The notes below the pieces were generated by a model. That model saw only the letters and a program-made list of their open reading frames with translations. It had not been told where the DNA came from and made no database searches. A stretch of DNA of 64,000 nucleotides from Aureispira anguillae. Its GTDB lineage: Bacteria; Bacteroidota; Bacteroidia; Chitinophagales; Saprospiraceae. Of the stretch, positions 1-9,129 are shown piece after piece. How positions within the stretch are numbered: position 1 is the stretch's first letter; every line of letters begins with the position of its first letter. The position numbers and the translations under genes were made by a program. The stretch lies in contig NZ_AP026867.1 in NCBI RefSeq assembly GCF_026000115.1, forward strand, positions 1,271,501 to 1,335,500, given 5' to 3'.

Positions 1-31
1 ATCACGCAATAAATCTAGATCCATAAATAAC

Positions 32-700
32 TTAACTGTTGATTTGATTGTCAATAATACAACCATCTTTCATGACTAGGGTTCTGTCGCTCATCTTTGC
101 CAATTCGGGATTGTGTGTAACAATGACAAAGGTTTGTTGATGCTTATCTCTCAATTCAAAAAATAACTCATGAAGCTGTTGAGAGGTTTCTGTGTCTAAA
201 TTTCCAGAAGGCTCATCCGCTAAAATTACTGCGGGTTCGTTCATCATGGCACGAGCAACGGCTACTCGTTGTTGCTCTCCTCCTGATAGCTCAGAAGGTT
301 TGTGGTTTATGCGATCTTGAAGCCCTAGATCAGTGAGCAGTTGTTGTGCACGAGCAGTTGCCTCTTTTTCAGATTTTTTTTGGATATAAGCGGGGATACA
401 AACATTTTCAAGTGCTGTAAATTCAGGCAATAAATGATGGAATTGAAAGACAAAACCAATTTGATTATTGCGGAAAGAAGAAAGCTCTTTTTCAGAAAGG
501 TTATGAATTGCCACCCCATTAATGTCCAAACTCCCTTCGTCGGGAAAATCTAAGGTGCCAATGATGTGTAGTAAAGTGCTTTTTCCTGCACCAGATTTGC
601 CAACAATAGAAACAATTTCTCCCTTTTTTATGGCTAAATCAACTCCTTTGAGAACAGTAAGATTTTCGTATGTTTTTTTGATATTTTTTGCGTGTATCAT
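32..700 (-). CDS. lolD: LolD-type ABC transporter ATP-binding protein
   Basis: This is a 222-residue ABC ATPase of the lipoprotein-releasing/macrolide-export (LolD/MacB) class, the soluble cytoplasmic motor for a membrane permease. Walker A (GKSGAGKST) is at residues 34-42, the signature LSGGEQQR lies near 140, Walker B with DEP near 160, and the H-loop histidine is in VIVTHNP. The [16 protein letters not shown] segment is typical of LolD. The frame stays open to 763, but the ATG at 698-700 was chosen because the family begins at [11 protein letters not shown] and the longer start would overlap the next gene. No permease gene is adjacent, which is common for lolD in Bacteroidota. LolD rather than another export ATPase is an assignment from overall similarity. 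Confidence 0.85.
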   Translation of the reverse strand: MIHAKNIKKTYENLTVLKGVDLAIKKGEIVSIVGKSGAGKSTLLHIIGTLDFPDEGSLDINGVAIHNLSEKELSSFRNNQIGFVFQFHHLLPEFTALENVCIPAYIQKKSEKEATARAQQLLTDLGLQDRINHKPSELSGGEQQRVAVARAMMNEPAVILADEPSGNLDTETSQQLHELFFELRDKHQQTFVIVTHNPELAKMSDRTLVMKDGCIIDNQINS

Positions 701-717
701 TGATGCTTTTTTCAAAC

Positions 718-1164
718 TTATAAACTCTGTAAACAGGACATTGCACAGTAGAAAAGAAAACAAACCAACAAGATTCCTGCCAACATCTTTAACAATAAAA
801 CAGAGAGAATAACGCCAACAATAGTAAGAACAATTTGTAAAATTGTCTTTTTTCCTTCTGAAGCGCTACCCTCTACAGGCTGGTGTTCTCGACGAAGTAT
901 TTCTGCTTCTGCAATGGCAACGGCATCGGTTCCCCAAGTCGCTGGATTTTTAACAATTTCTAATAATACAGCCATCGAAGCACTTGGGATTTGTGCCAAA
1001 GATAAGCTAGAATCATCAGAAGCGTTTTTTCTTTCTTTTAACAAGAACATAGCAGCAGCAACTTCATTATCGGAAGGCTCTTCAAATCGCCCTGCAATAA
1101 TATCTTTTAATTGATCGTTGCTATAACCCCAAAATTTTTCTTTGTAGTGATTAACGGTATTCAT
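718..1164 (-). CDS. small membrane protein of unknown function
   Basis: The 148-residue product has a soluble, acidic N-terminal region (about residues 1-105) rich in short helices, followed by a long hydrophobic stretch (about 107-145) that could form one or two membrane spans and ends almost at the C-terminus. I recognise no family. It lies 17 bp upstream of the LolD-type gene on the same strand, so the two are probably co-transcribed. The arrangement, a soluble domain carried on a C-terminal membrane hairpin, suggests a membrane-attached cytoplasmic protein. Confidence 0.7.
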   Translation of the reverse strand: MNTVNHYKEKFWGYSNDQLKDIIAGRFEEPSDNEVAAAMFLLKERKNASDDSSLSLAQIPSASMAVLLEIVKNPATWGTDAVAIAEAEILRREHQPVEGSASEGKKTILQIVLTIVGVILSVLLLKMLAGILLVCFLFYCAMSCLQSL

Positions 1165-1446
1165 TGTTATAACAGATTAAAGCTTGCTAAAATAATGTCT
1201 TAGAATTAAGCGAACAAAGGCTAATTCCAATAATAACATACTGCTCTTGTTTATTCCAAAAATAAGAAAATTCTATAGACTTCTCATTACTTTATGAATT
1301 TAACCTGTATTTTCAGCCTATCGAAGGATTGCAAGGTCTAAAATTTAAAACCCAAAATGGTAATAGTTGTCCTATGCGTTCAACGTTCTACACGGTTTAT
1401 CGGACAAAAAAGCATTTAATAAATACAAAATAGACAAATCATAAAG

Positions 1447-2523
1447 ATGGATCAAATATTTAAAGATTTAAAAGTAATTGAGCTAGCTTCTGTTTTGGCA
1501 GGACCAGCAGTAGGGCTTTTTTTTGCAGAATTAGGAGCAAAGGTTGTTAAGGTAGAAAACAAAAAAGGGGGAGGAGATATTACCCGAACCTGGCGCTTGG
1601 CTTCCGAAGACAAAAATGCTCCTGTATCGGCTTATTATTGTGCAATAAATTGGAACAAAGAGGTTTTATTGGTTGATCTTTCTACCACAGAAGGAAAGGA
1701 GCAGGTTTATGAATTGGTTCGAGAGGCAGATGTTGTGATTGCCAATTATAAAAAGAAATCGGCACAAAAACTAGGGGTAGATTATGCACAATTAAAAGCC
1801 ATCAATGCTACCTTGATTTATGCCAATATTTCTGGTTTTGGGGAGGAAAGTGAACGAGTTGCTTTTGATGTCGTTTTGCAAGCAGAATCTGGATTTATGT
1901 ATATGAACGGGCAGCCAGAGAGCCCTCCAACAAAAATGCCTGTAGCTCTTATTGATATTTTGGCAGCACACCAGCTCAAAGAGGGAATTCTAGTGGCTTT
2001 GTTGCAGCGTTATCAATCTGGAAAGGGCGCTTATGTAAGTGTTTCTTTATTGGAAGCCGCAGTGGCTTCTTTAGCGAACCAAGCTACCAATTGGCTAATG
2101 GCAGGACACATTCCACAACGAATGGGGTCTTTGCATCCCAATATTGCACCTTATGGAGAATTGTTTGAGACAAAAGACAACAAATTACTGATTCTATCGA
2201 TTGGATCTAATCGACAGTTTGTTCAATTGTGTAATAGTTTAGAGCGTTTCGATTTATTGGAGCAAGAAATTTATAAAACCAATGGATCAAGAGTCAAAAA
2301 TAGAACCTCATTAGCGGAGGAACTAAGACAATCTTTTGGAGAATTTGAAGCGGCTATAATCTTAGAACGTTGTCATCAAAATTTTGTTCCAATAGGTTTA
2401 GTACGCAATATGAAAGAAGTTTTTGAGCAGGAAACGGCAGCTAAAATGCTATTAGAAGAAGAAATTGATGGAATGAAAACATTGAGGGTAAAAACGGCAG
2501 CATTTAAATTAGACATGGACTAA
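1447..2523 (+). CDS. CaiB/BaiF family (class III) CoA transferase
   Basis: The 358-residue protein matches the class III CoA-transferase fold from its first residues (LKVIELASVLAGPAVGLFFAELGAKVVKVE) and contains the family segment LIYANISGFG near 130 and the region with the catalytic aspartate (MPVALIDILAAHQ) near 170. These enzymes move CoA between acyl groups through an aspartyl-CoA thioester. At 358 residues it is slightly shorter than many members (about 400), and the C-terminal part is abbreviated. The gene stands alone between an intergenic region and the SCO gene, so the substrate cannot be inferred from neighbours. Confidence 0.85.
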   Translation: MDQIFKDLKVIELASVLAGPAVGLFFAELGAKVVKVENKKGGGDITRTWRLASEDKNAPVSAYYCAINWNKEVLLVDLSTTEGKEQVYELVREADVVIANYKKKSAQKLGVDYAQLKAINATLIYANISGFGEESERVAFDVVLQAESGFMYMNGQPESPPTKMPVALIDILAAHQLKEGILVALLQRYQSGKGAYVSVSLLEAAVASLANQATNWLMAGHIPQRMGSLHPNIAPYGELFETKDNKLLILSIGSNRQFVQLCNSLERFDLLEQEIYKTNGSRVKNRTSLAEELRQSFGEFEAAIILERCHQNFVPIGLVRNMKEVFEQETAAKMLLEEEIDGMKTLRVKTAAFKLDMD

Positions 2524-2597
2524 TTTGAAACAATTCTGAATAATAATTCTTTTAAGCAAGGAGCAATTTCCTATCTTTCATTCAGTGATATTTCATT

Positions 2598-2605
2598 ATC
2601 TTTGT
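2598..2605 (+). promoter_or_regulatory. putative -7 element for the SCO gene
   Basis: TATCTTTG matches the Bacteroidota -7 consensus TAnnTTTG about 98 bp before the SCO1/SenC start. The -33 match (TTTC at 2576-2579, spacer 18) is weak, so this is a moderate call. Confidence 0.45.
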
Positions 2606-2702
2606 GGCATTATATCATAAAATTACTTAAGATATTTGAGAAAGGTATTTGTTAAGCCTTTAAGTCAAGGTTTTATGTGGTTTTAATAACAAGAAAAATA
2701 TC

Positions 2703-3341
2703 ATGAAATATATTGTTTTAGTATTAGCGCTTGCTTTTATTTATGGTGCTTGTGCTCCTTCTAGCGAAAACGCTTCTGGTTTGCCTGTGATTGGTTTTAA
2801 AACATTGGTAGAGAAAGAAGTAAATGGTAAAAAAGTAGTTGATTCTGTAGATCATGTCATTCCTGCTTTTTCATTTGTCAATCAAGACAGCAATGAAATT
2901 ACAGAGGCAACCGTAAAAAATAAAATTTATTTAGTAGACTTTTTCTTTACTTCTTGCCCTACAATTTGCCCTAAGGTCAAAAAGAATATGAAAAAGGTTT
3001 ACGAAGTCTACAAAGATAGACCCGATTTCCTGATTCTTTCCCATTCTATTGACACCAAATATGATACAGTAGGTCGTTTGGCTTGGTATGCCAATAAGTT
3101 TCATATTAACTCGAATACTTGGCATTTGTTGACAGGCAATAAGGAAGATATTTACAAAATGTCTTATCAATATTATATAACAGCTTTGGAAGCCGAGGAT
3201 GCACCAGGTGGCTTTGATCATAGCGGAGCAGTTGCTTTATTGGATCGAAAACGCCGAATAAGAGGAATGTACGATGGAACAGATCCCGACCGAATGGATG
3301 AACTGATTCGAGACATTCAGTTGTTGATGGATAAGGAGTAG
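2703..3341 (+). CDS. SCO1/SenC family copper chaperone lipoprotein
   Basis: This 212-residue lipoprotein (lipobox ending in YGAC) has a thioredoxin-like SCO domain. The copper-binding CxxxC is visible as SCPTICPK near residues 85-90, and the distal histidine is in GFDHSGAVALLD near 176. SCO proteins deliver copper to the CuA centre of cytochrome c oxidase or act as thiol-disulfide reductants on the outside of the inner membrane. The next gene encodes a c-type cytochrome lipoprotein, a pairing usual in respiratory loci. The terminal oxidase genes themselves are not in this window. Confidence 0.9.
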   Translation: MKYIVLVLALAFIYGACAPSSENASGLPVIGFKTLVEKEVNGKKVVDSVDHVIPAFSFVNQDSNEITEATVKNKIYLVDFFFTSCPTICPKVKKNMKKVYEVYKDRPDFLILSHSIDTKYDTVGRLAWYANKFHINSNTWHLLTGNKEDIYKMSYQYYITALEAEDAPGGFDHSGAVALLDRKRRIRGMYDGTDPDRMDELIRDIQLLMDKE

Positions 3342-3399
3342 CTGCATTGGTTTATTAGAATGTATTAAGGCAAATTGTGTAACACTTAATTTTTAAGAA

Positions 3400-3807
3400 G
3401 TGCAAAAAAATATAATTTATTTATCTGCTTTTTTTTTATTGCTGGGAATTTCCTGTAGCAACCCTGCAGAAAAAACCTATAACGAAGGTGCTATTTTATA
3501 CCAAAAACACTGCGAAAACTGCCACATGGAAGATGGCAGCGGCCTAGAGGCTTTGTATCCTCCTTTGGCGGGTGCAGATATGCTAGAGAATATGGGGGTA
3601 GGAGCTGCCTGTATTATAAAAAATGGTCTAAAAGGTAAGATTATTGTCAATGGAGTAGAATTTGAAACGGGGATGGAGCCAATCAAGGGATTATCGAATG
3701 TAGAAATCACCAATATTGTTAATTATATACACAATGCTTGGGGAAATAAACGGGCATTTATACAGCTGAATGAGGTGGAAAAAACATTGGAAACCTGTGC
3801 ATTATAA
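3400..3807 (+). CDS. monohaem cytochrome c lipoprotein
   Basis: The 135-residue product starts with GTG. It has a lipoprotein signal (LLGISC, Cys19) and one haem-binding motif, CENCH at residues 38-42, followed by the class I cytochrome c pattern with PPLAGADML and a candidate axial methionine in FETGMEPIKGLSN. The C-terminal helix (EVEITNIVNYIHNAWG region) is typical of cytochrome c. It would be a periplasmic, membrane-anchored electron carrier. It follows the SCO gene by 58 bp on the same strand, so co-expression is likely. Confidence 0.85.
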   Translation: MQKNIIYLSAFFLLLGISCSNPAEKTYNEGAILYQKHCENCHMEDGSGLEALYPPLAGADMLENMGVGAACIIKNGLKGKIIVNGVEFETGMEPIKGLSNVEITNIVNYIHNAWGNKRAFIQLNEVEKTLETCAL

Positions 3808-3866
3808 TGATAATTATAAAAATATTATTATTTTATGATCTATAGGTTGTTACTATTAAAACACTT

Positions 3867-3898
3867 TTTGTATATTAGGCTTACCCAAATTAATTTTG
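3867..3898 (+). promoter_or_regulatory. promoter of the DUF3137 cluster
   Basis: TTTG at 3867-3870, a 20-bp spacer and TAATTTTG at 3891-3898 match the Bacteroidota sigma-A promoter pattern. The expected start site lies a few bases downstream, leaving a leader of roughly 95 nt before the ATG at 4001. Confidence 0.65.
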
Positions 3899-4000
3899 AT
3901 TCTTTTTTATGTTCCTAATTAAAGAATCAGCATCTTTAAGACTAATATCTTCTGTTGAATCTCCCCTCAATTGGCAGTAGTTAATTAATAGTATTCCCAA

Positions 4001-5041
4001 ATGAAATCATTGAACGACATTCGTCGGCAAATCACCCCCGCTTTGCACAGCGTTGAGCAATTTAGGACAGATCAGTTAGAAACTATTAGAAGGGAGAAAC
4101 AGTGGTTTGTTTTACCAATCATCATATTTTGTGCTGCTCTTTGGGCAACTTTTCTGGGCTATATATTACTAGTCGTTATGTTGGTTGTAAGTGGTTTTTT
4201 GGTTTTTGTTTGGATCGGAATTTTCAAAATAGAGCCACAGCGTTTAACCTATGTGAACCATTTTAAAATGGAAGCATTTTCGGCTTTTGTTAAAATGCTG
4301 TATCCCAATACCTATTATGCCCCCTCCAATTATTTGCCAAGTGTTTTATTTTCTAAATCAAAACTGTTTGGTTCATACACTAGTTATAGTGGAAAAGATT
4401 ATTTTGAAGGACAAACAGACAATGCCTGCTCTTTTAAATTTTCAGAACTCGATGTTACTAATGTTCATAGCGATACAAAAAATGAATTAGGAAACACAAC
4501 AACGATCTTGTTTAAGGGAATGTTTTTTGTGTTGGATGTATCGCATTATATGAATGGATATACCCAAATATTGCCTACTTCTACAGAACACAATTTGGAA
4601 GGAATTGAGCATTTTATCCCAAAAAAAATAGGCGATTTTTTTAAGAGGGAGGCAATGATAGATATGGAAGAACACCCTGAATTTGGAGAAGAGTTTGTCG
4701 TATATAGTAAGGATGAAAAAGAAGCTTTTAGAATTTTAACCCCCAATTTGTTAAAAGCGATTTATGATCTTCGTTATAAATGGAAGGCATCTTTAAGTAT
4801 CAGTTTTATTGAACGCCAAATTTATATTGCTTTGCCTCACAATAAAAATCTTTTCTACCCCGATATTAGACGCTCTATTCTAAAGGATACAGCTTTAGAA
4901 GAAATATATGATGAATTGGGGCTCTGTTTTGCTGTTATTGAGGATCTTAGCCAAGAACATCAACCTAGCGAAAATTGGGAACAGCTGAATAATATAAATT
5001 ATAAAACAGGGTATTCTAAAAATAATCCTTTTTTGATGTGA
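4001..5041 (+). CDS. DUF3137 family membrane protein (paralogue 1)
   Basis: The 346-residue protein belongs to the DUF3137 family. It has a short N-terminal helical region, two closely spaced membrane segments (about residues 35-75) and a large soluble C-terminal part. Family hallmarks are the block YSGKDYFEGQ with FKFSEL near 130-150, then FKGMFFVLDVSHYMNGYTQ, EFGEEFVVYS, FRILTPNLL and ISFIERQIYIAL. The family has no established function. It is the first of three tandem paralogues (4001, 5210, 6286), each with the same block order, and is preceded by a good promoter. Confidence 0.85.
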   Translation: MKSLNDIRRQITPALHSVEQFRTDQLETIRREKQWFVLPIIIFCAALWATFLGYILLVVMLVVSGFLVFVWIGIFKIEPQRLTYVNHFKMEAFSAFVKMLYPNTYYAPSNYLPSVLFSKSKLFGSYTSYSGKDYFEGQTDNACSFKFSELDVTNVHSDTKNELGNTTTILFKGMFFVLDVSHYMNGYTQILPTSTEHNLEGIEHFIPKKIGDFFKREAMIDMEEHPEFGEEFVVYSKDEKEAFRILTPNLLKAIYDLRYKWKASLSISFIERQIYIALPHNKNLFYPDIRRSILKDTALEEIYDELGLCFAVIEDLSQEHQPSENWEQLNNINYKTGYSKNNPFLM

Positions 5042-5209
5042 TTTACCAATAGCTTTAGGTTATCTTTAAATCAATTTTAATGCTTGTTCTTGATTGGTTA
5101 ATGGCTTTTGGATGAATAATTTGTTGATAATTAGCTTGTTGTTTGTTAGGGTGATTTGACCACACTTAAGATCAAAGACTAGAAGGTTTTATAATGACGA
5201 AAACTATTA

Positions 5210-6220
5210 ATGGACACATTAGACGAATATCAAGAACAAATCCAACCCATACTTCAGAAGTTAGAAAAATTGCGTTTGGAACAATTGGCTAAAACCAAGG
5301 AATTTCAAGTGTATTATTTGCTTCCTGCTTTGTTGACAATCATTGCAATTCCTGTTTATTGGAAAATTAACCCTGTGATGGCTTTTGTCATTTTTGGAAT
5401 AGCAGTAGCAGTTGGTATACAGATCGCAACCAATACGGTTAGCCAGCCTTCTCAGGACTATCTTAATAAATTTAAGAAACAAATCTTTACAACTTTTGCT
5501 AAAACTTACTTTTCAAAAATCAGTTATCAAATCGAGAAAAAGGTATCGCCTAAAGTTTTCTTAAATAGTGAACTTTTTGAGCAAACGCCATCGGATTATA
5601 ATGGGAAAGATTGTTTTAGAGGAAAAACCAAAGAAGGTTATAAGTTTCAATTTTCAGAAATTACGGCTCATAAAGAAGATAAATTGCTCTTTGATGGTCT
5701 GTTTTTTGAGCTAGAAATGCCAACAAACTTCCAATCTAAGGTTCTTGTGTTACCCAATAAAGGCAAACGAAGCCCTAAAAAAGTACAAACGTTAGAGCAA
5801 TTGAGCTTAAAAGGATTGACGGCAGATGGTGACCTAGTTGCTGTTGCTAATGTATACCCTAAATTTGAGAAAGATTTTGTTGTGTATAGCCATAGCAAAG
5901 AAATGGCTTACTATATTTTGACACCTCCAATTATAGAGGGAATTTATGCTATTTATCAAAAATGGAACTTAAAGCCCCAAATTAGTTTTATTAACAATAG
6001 AATCTATGTCGCAATAGCAGCCAAGTACGAAACTTATCTGCCTAATATTCATACTTCTTTGGTCGAAAACGCTGCTTTAATAGAACTCCTACAAGAACTA
6101 TCAGCTACTTTTGAGGTAATCAACCATCTTTGTGTGGCATCAGCAGCTCCCCCTGAAGATTTGCCAGAAAACGAAGATAATTCAAGTGCGAATGATGATT
6201 TTCCTAGTTTAGAAGATTAG
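5210..6220 (+). CDS. DUF3137 family membrane protein (paralogue 2)
   Basis: The 336-residue protein has the same architecture as the preceding paralogue: an N-terminal amphipathic helix, a double membrane segment near residues 35-75, then the DUF3137 blocks YNGKDCFRGKTKEGYKFQFSE, FDGLFFELEM, KFEKDFVVYS, YYILTPPIIEGI and ISFINNRIYVAI. The C-terminus is an acidic, disordered tail rich in Pro, Glu, Asp and Ser. The 168-bp gap before it contains no gene, so it may have its own promoter. Function is unknown. Confidence 0.85.
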   Translation: MDTLDEYQEQIQPILQKLEKLRLEQLAKTKEFQVYYLLPALLTIIAIPVYWKINPVMAFVIFGIAVAVGIQIATNTVSQPSQDYLNKFKKQIFTTFAKTYFSKISYQIEKKVSPKVFLNSELFEQTPSDYNGKDCFRGKTKEGYKFQFSEITAHKEDKLLFDGLFFELEMPTNFQSKVLVLPNKGKRSPKKVQTLEQLSLKGLTADGDLVAVANVYPKFEKDFVVYSHSKEMAYYILTPPIIEGIYAIYQKWNLKPQISFINNRIYVAIAAKYETYLPNIHTSLVENAALIELLQELSATFEVINHLCVASAAPPEDLPENEDNSSANDDFPSLED

Positions 6221-6285
6221 GGCGTATAATCAATGCTGCTTAGTGATTTAAATGCAATTTTTTGCAGCGAAATGAATATCAAAAG

Positions 6286-7329
6286 ATGGATCAACAAAAA
6301 ATTGTAAATGAAGTCCAACCTGCTTTAGTGGATCTAGAACAGCAACGTCAAAAACATTTGGAGCGTCTGGAAAAAGGGACGATTTATTATGGGATAGCTA
6401 CCTTCTTAATGTTTTTAACCTTTTTGTCAACAATCTTGATTGCTAAATGGTGCCTCTTGTTGGGAATTGTATCGGTTATCCTCGTATTGGTACTTCGAAG
6501 TTTTGCAATTGGAGACCCTTTTAATGATTATAAGGAAGAATATAAGAATAATATTATAAAACGGGTGGTCAAAATGATCAATCCGACCGTGGTATATCGT
6601 CCCAGAAAAGTGGTTTTTAAATTTACACTCGAAAAAAGTAGAATCTTAGGGAAAGTCAATGATTTTAGAGGCGAAGATTTTTTTAAGGGACAAACCACAA
6701 AAGGATACCCATTTCAGTTTTCAGAAATTCATCTGATGGGAGAACATAGTGCTTCTCTTCTTTATTTTAAGGGCTTATTTTTTGTGATGAAAAATCCTGT
6801 TGAGATGAAGGGGCAAATCTTAATTTTTCCTAAAAAAATAAACGATCCTTTAGACTGGATTGCACCCATTTCATCGAATAAAAACCAGCCCCCAAAAATT
6901 AAATACAATCCACTTCAAATTGCCAATCAGCCCCTTGAGTTTAAGCAAAAATATGTTGCTTATAGCAACAACCATAAAGAAGCCGTGCAGGTATTAACCA
7001 CTGCATTTTTAGAGACCATTGTTGAGTTGTCTGAACAATGGAAAACGGCATTTAGAATAGCTTTTATCGAAGATAAAATTTATTTAGCCTTGCCGTCAAC
7101 CGTCAATTATTTTGAAGATAAGATGTACCTTGAGGCAACCCATCAATTTATTGTTACGGGGCTTTATAAAGAATTGACCAAGAGCTTGAATGTTTTGGAG
7201 CAAGTAGGAACTGCATTAGAAGCGGTTCCCAAACTAAAGATTGAACTAAATAAAGAAAAACCCAAGATCACCCAAAGTAATAATTGGGAAGATTCCGCTT
7301 ATAATCATTTTATAGACGATGAGTTTTAG
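6286..7329 (+). CDS. DUF3137 family membrane protein (paralogue 3)
   Basis: The third tandem DUF3137 protein has 347 residues. It carries the two-span membrane region near residues 35-75 and the blocks FRGEDFFKGQTTKGYPFQFSE, FKGLFFVMKN, EFKQKYVAYS, VQVLTTAFLE and IAFIEDKIYLAL. An in-frame TTG at 6262 would add eight residues, but the ATG at 6286 was chosen because MDQQKIVNEVQPAL then aligns with the N-termini of both paralogues. The last 11 bp overlap the start of the UbiA gene, so translation of the two is probably coupled. Confidence 0.85.
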   Translation: MDQQKIVNEVQPALVDLEQQRQKHLERLEKGTIYYGIATFLMFLTFLSTILIAKWCLLLGIVSVILVLVLRSFAIGDPFNDYKEEYKNNIIKRVVKMINPTVVYRPRKVVFKFTLEKSRILGKVNDFRGEDFFKGQTTKGYPFQFSEIHLMGEHSASLLYFKGLFFVMKNPVEMKGQILIFPKKINDPLDWIAPISSNKNQPPKIKYNPLQIANQPLEFKQKYVAYSNNHKEAVQVLTTAFLETIVELSEQWKTAFRIAFIEDKIYLALPSTVNYFEDKMYLEATHQFIVTGLYKELTKSLNVLEQVGTALEAVPKLKIELNKEKPKITQSNNWEDSAYNHFIDDEF

Positions 7330-8185
7330 ACAAATTAAATCCATTGGTCGTTTGGTTAGGTGGCCCAACCTCCTGATTATTGCGATTAGTTTATTGTTGT
7401 TGAATTATGTCATTATTGCTATATCATGGAAGCAAATTAGTTTTTGGGTTTTGTTTTGGGGAACCCTATGCATTGCCGCAGCAGGCAATATTATCAATGA
7501 TATTTTGGATGTGAAAATAGATACGATTAATAAACCTAAACGAGTTGTTGTTGGTCGAGTCTTAACCCAGCAAGCTGCCTGGAGAGGGTATGTATTATTG
7601 AATCTATTGGCATTGGGGCTTGCATTAATAGGAGGAGAGTGGGGGATCGGACTTTTCTTTTTAACGGCTATTTTATTGCTCTATTTTTATTCTAAGAAAT
7701 GGAAAAAACAAGCATTGATTGGGAATCTAGTTGTTGCCTTGCTTTGTGCGTTGGTTATTGTTGAATTTTGGTGGATCGAAAGAAGTTTTTTAACGATCTA
7801 TTGGCAAACGATTCTTTTAAGTTATGCTGCATTTGCTTTTTTGTCTACTTTGGCAAGAGAGCTGGTTAAGGATATAGAAGATGTAGAAGGCGATCAGAAA
7901 ATGAACTGCCAAACGTTGCCCATCCAATACGGTCTTGCCACTGCCCAAAAAGGAATTCTATTGGTTTTGTTGCTGTTGTTTATCCTTTTGTTTTGGGAAG
8001 GGCTTTTTTTATATCAAAATGGGCTGTTATTAGCCTTCGTCTACATCATGAGTTGCCTAATACCTTGGCTCTTTTTTTTGCTTTACAAAACCCAAAAAGC
8101 AAAGACCAAATTAGACTATACTGACCTTAGTGGGCAATTAAAACGCTATATGTTGCTGGGCTTGGGTTTGTTGTTGTTGGTTTAA
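7319..8185 (+). CDS. UbiA family prenyltransferase
   Basis: The 288-residue polytopic membrane protein has about nine hydrophobic segments and both aspartate-rich motifs of the UbiA superfamily: NDILDVKIDTINKP near residues 59-72 and DIEDVEGDQK near 182-191. These bind the Mg-prenyl diphosphate. The NDxxDxxxD form with the following NKPKR is seen in homologues annotated as (di)geranylgeranylglyceryl phosphate synthase-like proteins in Bacteroidota, but UbiA members also act in quinone, haem or carotenoid-related pathways, so the acceptor is not settled. It overlaps the preceding DUF3137 gene and is convergent with the sigma factor 10 bp away. Confidence 0.85.
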   Translation: MSFRQIKSIGRLVRWPNLLIIAISLLLLNYVIIAISWKQISFWVLFWGTLCIAAAGNIINDILDVKIDTINKPKRVVVGRVLTQQAAWRGYVLLNLLALGLALIGGEWGIGLFFLTAILLLYFYSKKWKKQALIGNLVVALLCALVIVEFWWIERSFLTIYWQTILLSYAAFAFLSTLARELVKDIEDVEGDQKMNCQTLPIQYGLATAQKGILLVLLLLFILLFWEGLFLYQNGLLLAFVYIMSCLIPWLFFLLYKTQKAKTKLDYTDLSGQLKRYMLLGLGLLLLV

Positions 8186-8195
8186 ATAACTTCCA

Positions 8196-9041
8196 TTAAA
8201 CGAAATGAATTTTATCAGGATTTCGGATAAAATAAATTTTGCTAATTTTGTGGGCATCAAGTTCTAATAAACCAATGGAAATTAAATGCTCTCCAACATA
8301 AGTTAAAAAACCTAGTTCATTGTTAATTTCAGTCATAACAATGCGAGGGCGTTCTGTGAATTTATTATAAATACCCAACAAGAATTTGCTACAAATATCA
8401 ATTCCATGAAGAACGTTTTTAGCTGCACTAATTTTGCCCCCACCATCAGAATAGAGAGCAATATCCTCTTTTAGGACGTTGATAAGACCGTCCAATTGTC
8501 CTGTTTGGGAAGCCTTGATAAAAGCTTGAATAAGTTGCTTTTTAGCCTCATTTTCCGCTGTTTGATTGTTGGAAGGAGTCTTTATTTTTTGCTTTAAACG
8601 CTGGTATAACTTGCGACAGTTGTCCATGCGCAAGTCAAGTGTTTCTGATAATTCCTGATAACTATAATCAAAGCTTTCTTTGAGGATAAAAACAGCTCTC
8701 TCCTTGGGACTCAACCTAGACAACATAACCGTAATGCCATAATCTAAATCTAGTTTATGATGGAATGCCTTTTCTTGATGCACAATCGGTTCAGGGAGCC
8801 AAGTTCCAATATAATTTTCTCGTTCTTTTTTCTTTTTGTTCAAATAATCAATGCTGAGGTGGATCGCTATTTTTATTACATAGGAACGAGGATTATGGAT
8901 GCTAGAAGCAGGCTTTGACATCGACAAATATTTGCGAATGGCTTCTTGGCTTATATCTTGGCTAATTGAAATTTCTCCAATCATTTTATAAGCTGTTGCA
9001 AAGAGCAATTCTTGGAGTTGTTGGTTAATTTTGAATGTCAT
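8196..9041 (-). CDS. ECF41-type sigma factor with SnoaL-like domain
   Basis: The 281-residue protein has sigma-70 region 2 (about residues 1-75), region 4 (about 105-155, YSYQELSETLDLRMDNCRKLYQRLKQKI) and a C-terminal SnoaL/NTF2-like domain. All three hallmarks of group ECF41 are present: WLPEP in the linker, DGGGK at residues 199-203, and NPDKI close to the C-terminus (NPDKL in the group consensus). In ECF41 the fused domain regulates the sigma factor in place of a separate anti-sigma factor. Such genes usually sit beside a carboxymuconolactone decarboxylase, oxidoreductase or epimerase gene; none is adjacent here. It is divergent from the gene at 9130. Confidence 0.9.
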   Translation of the reverse strand: MTFKINQQLQELLFATAYKMIGEISISQDISQEAIRKYLSMSKPASSIHNPRSYVIKIAIHLSIDYLNKKKKERENYIGTWLPEPIVHQEKAFHHKLDLDYGITVMLSRLSPKERAVFILKESFDYSYQELSETLDLRMDNCRKLYQRLKQKIKTPSNNQTAENEAKKQLIQAFIKASQTGQLDGLINVLKEDIALYSDGGGKISAAKNVLHGIDICSKFLLGIYNKFTERPRIVMTEINNELGFLTYVGEHLISIGLLELDAHKISKIYFIRNPDKIHFV

Positions 9042-9129
9042 CGGTAAAATCTCAATGAAAAACTTAGTTTTTCTCTATTAATTATTGTATTTTAGATATT
9101 TGTGTCATCGTCTAAAAACCTAATAGGTT

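Noticed and set aside
701-763. N-terminal extension of the LolD-type protein
   Set aside because: It overlaps the upstream gene and is not part of the family N-terminus.
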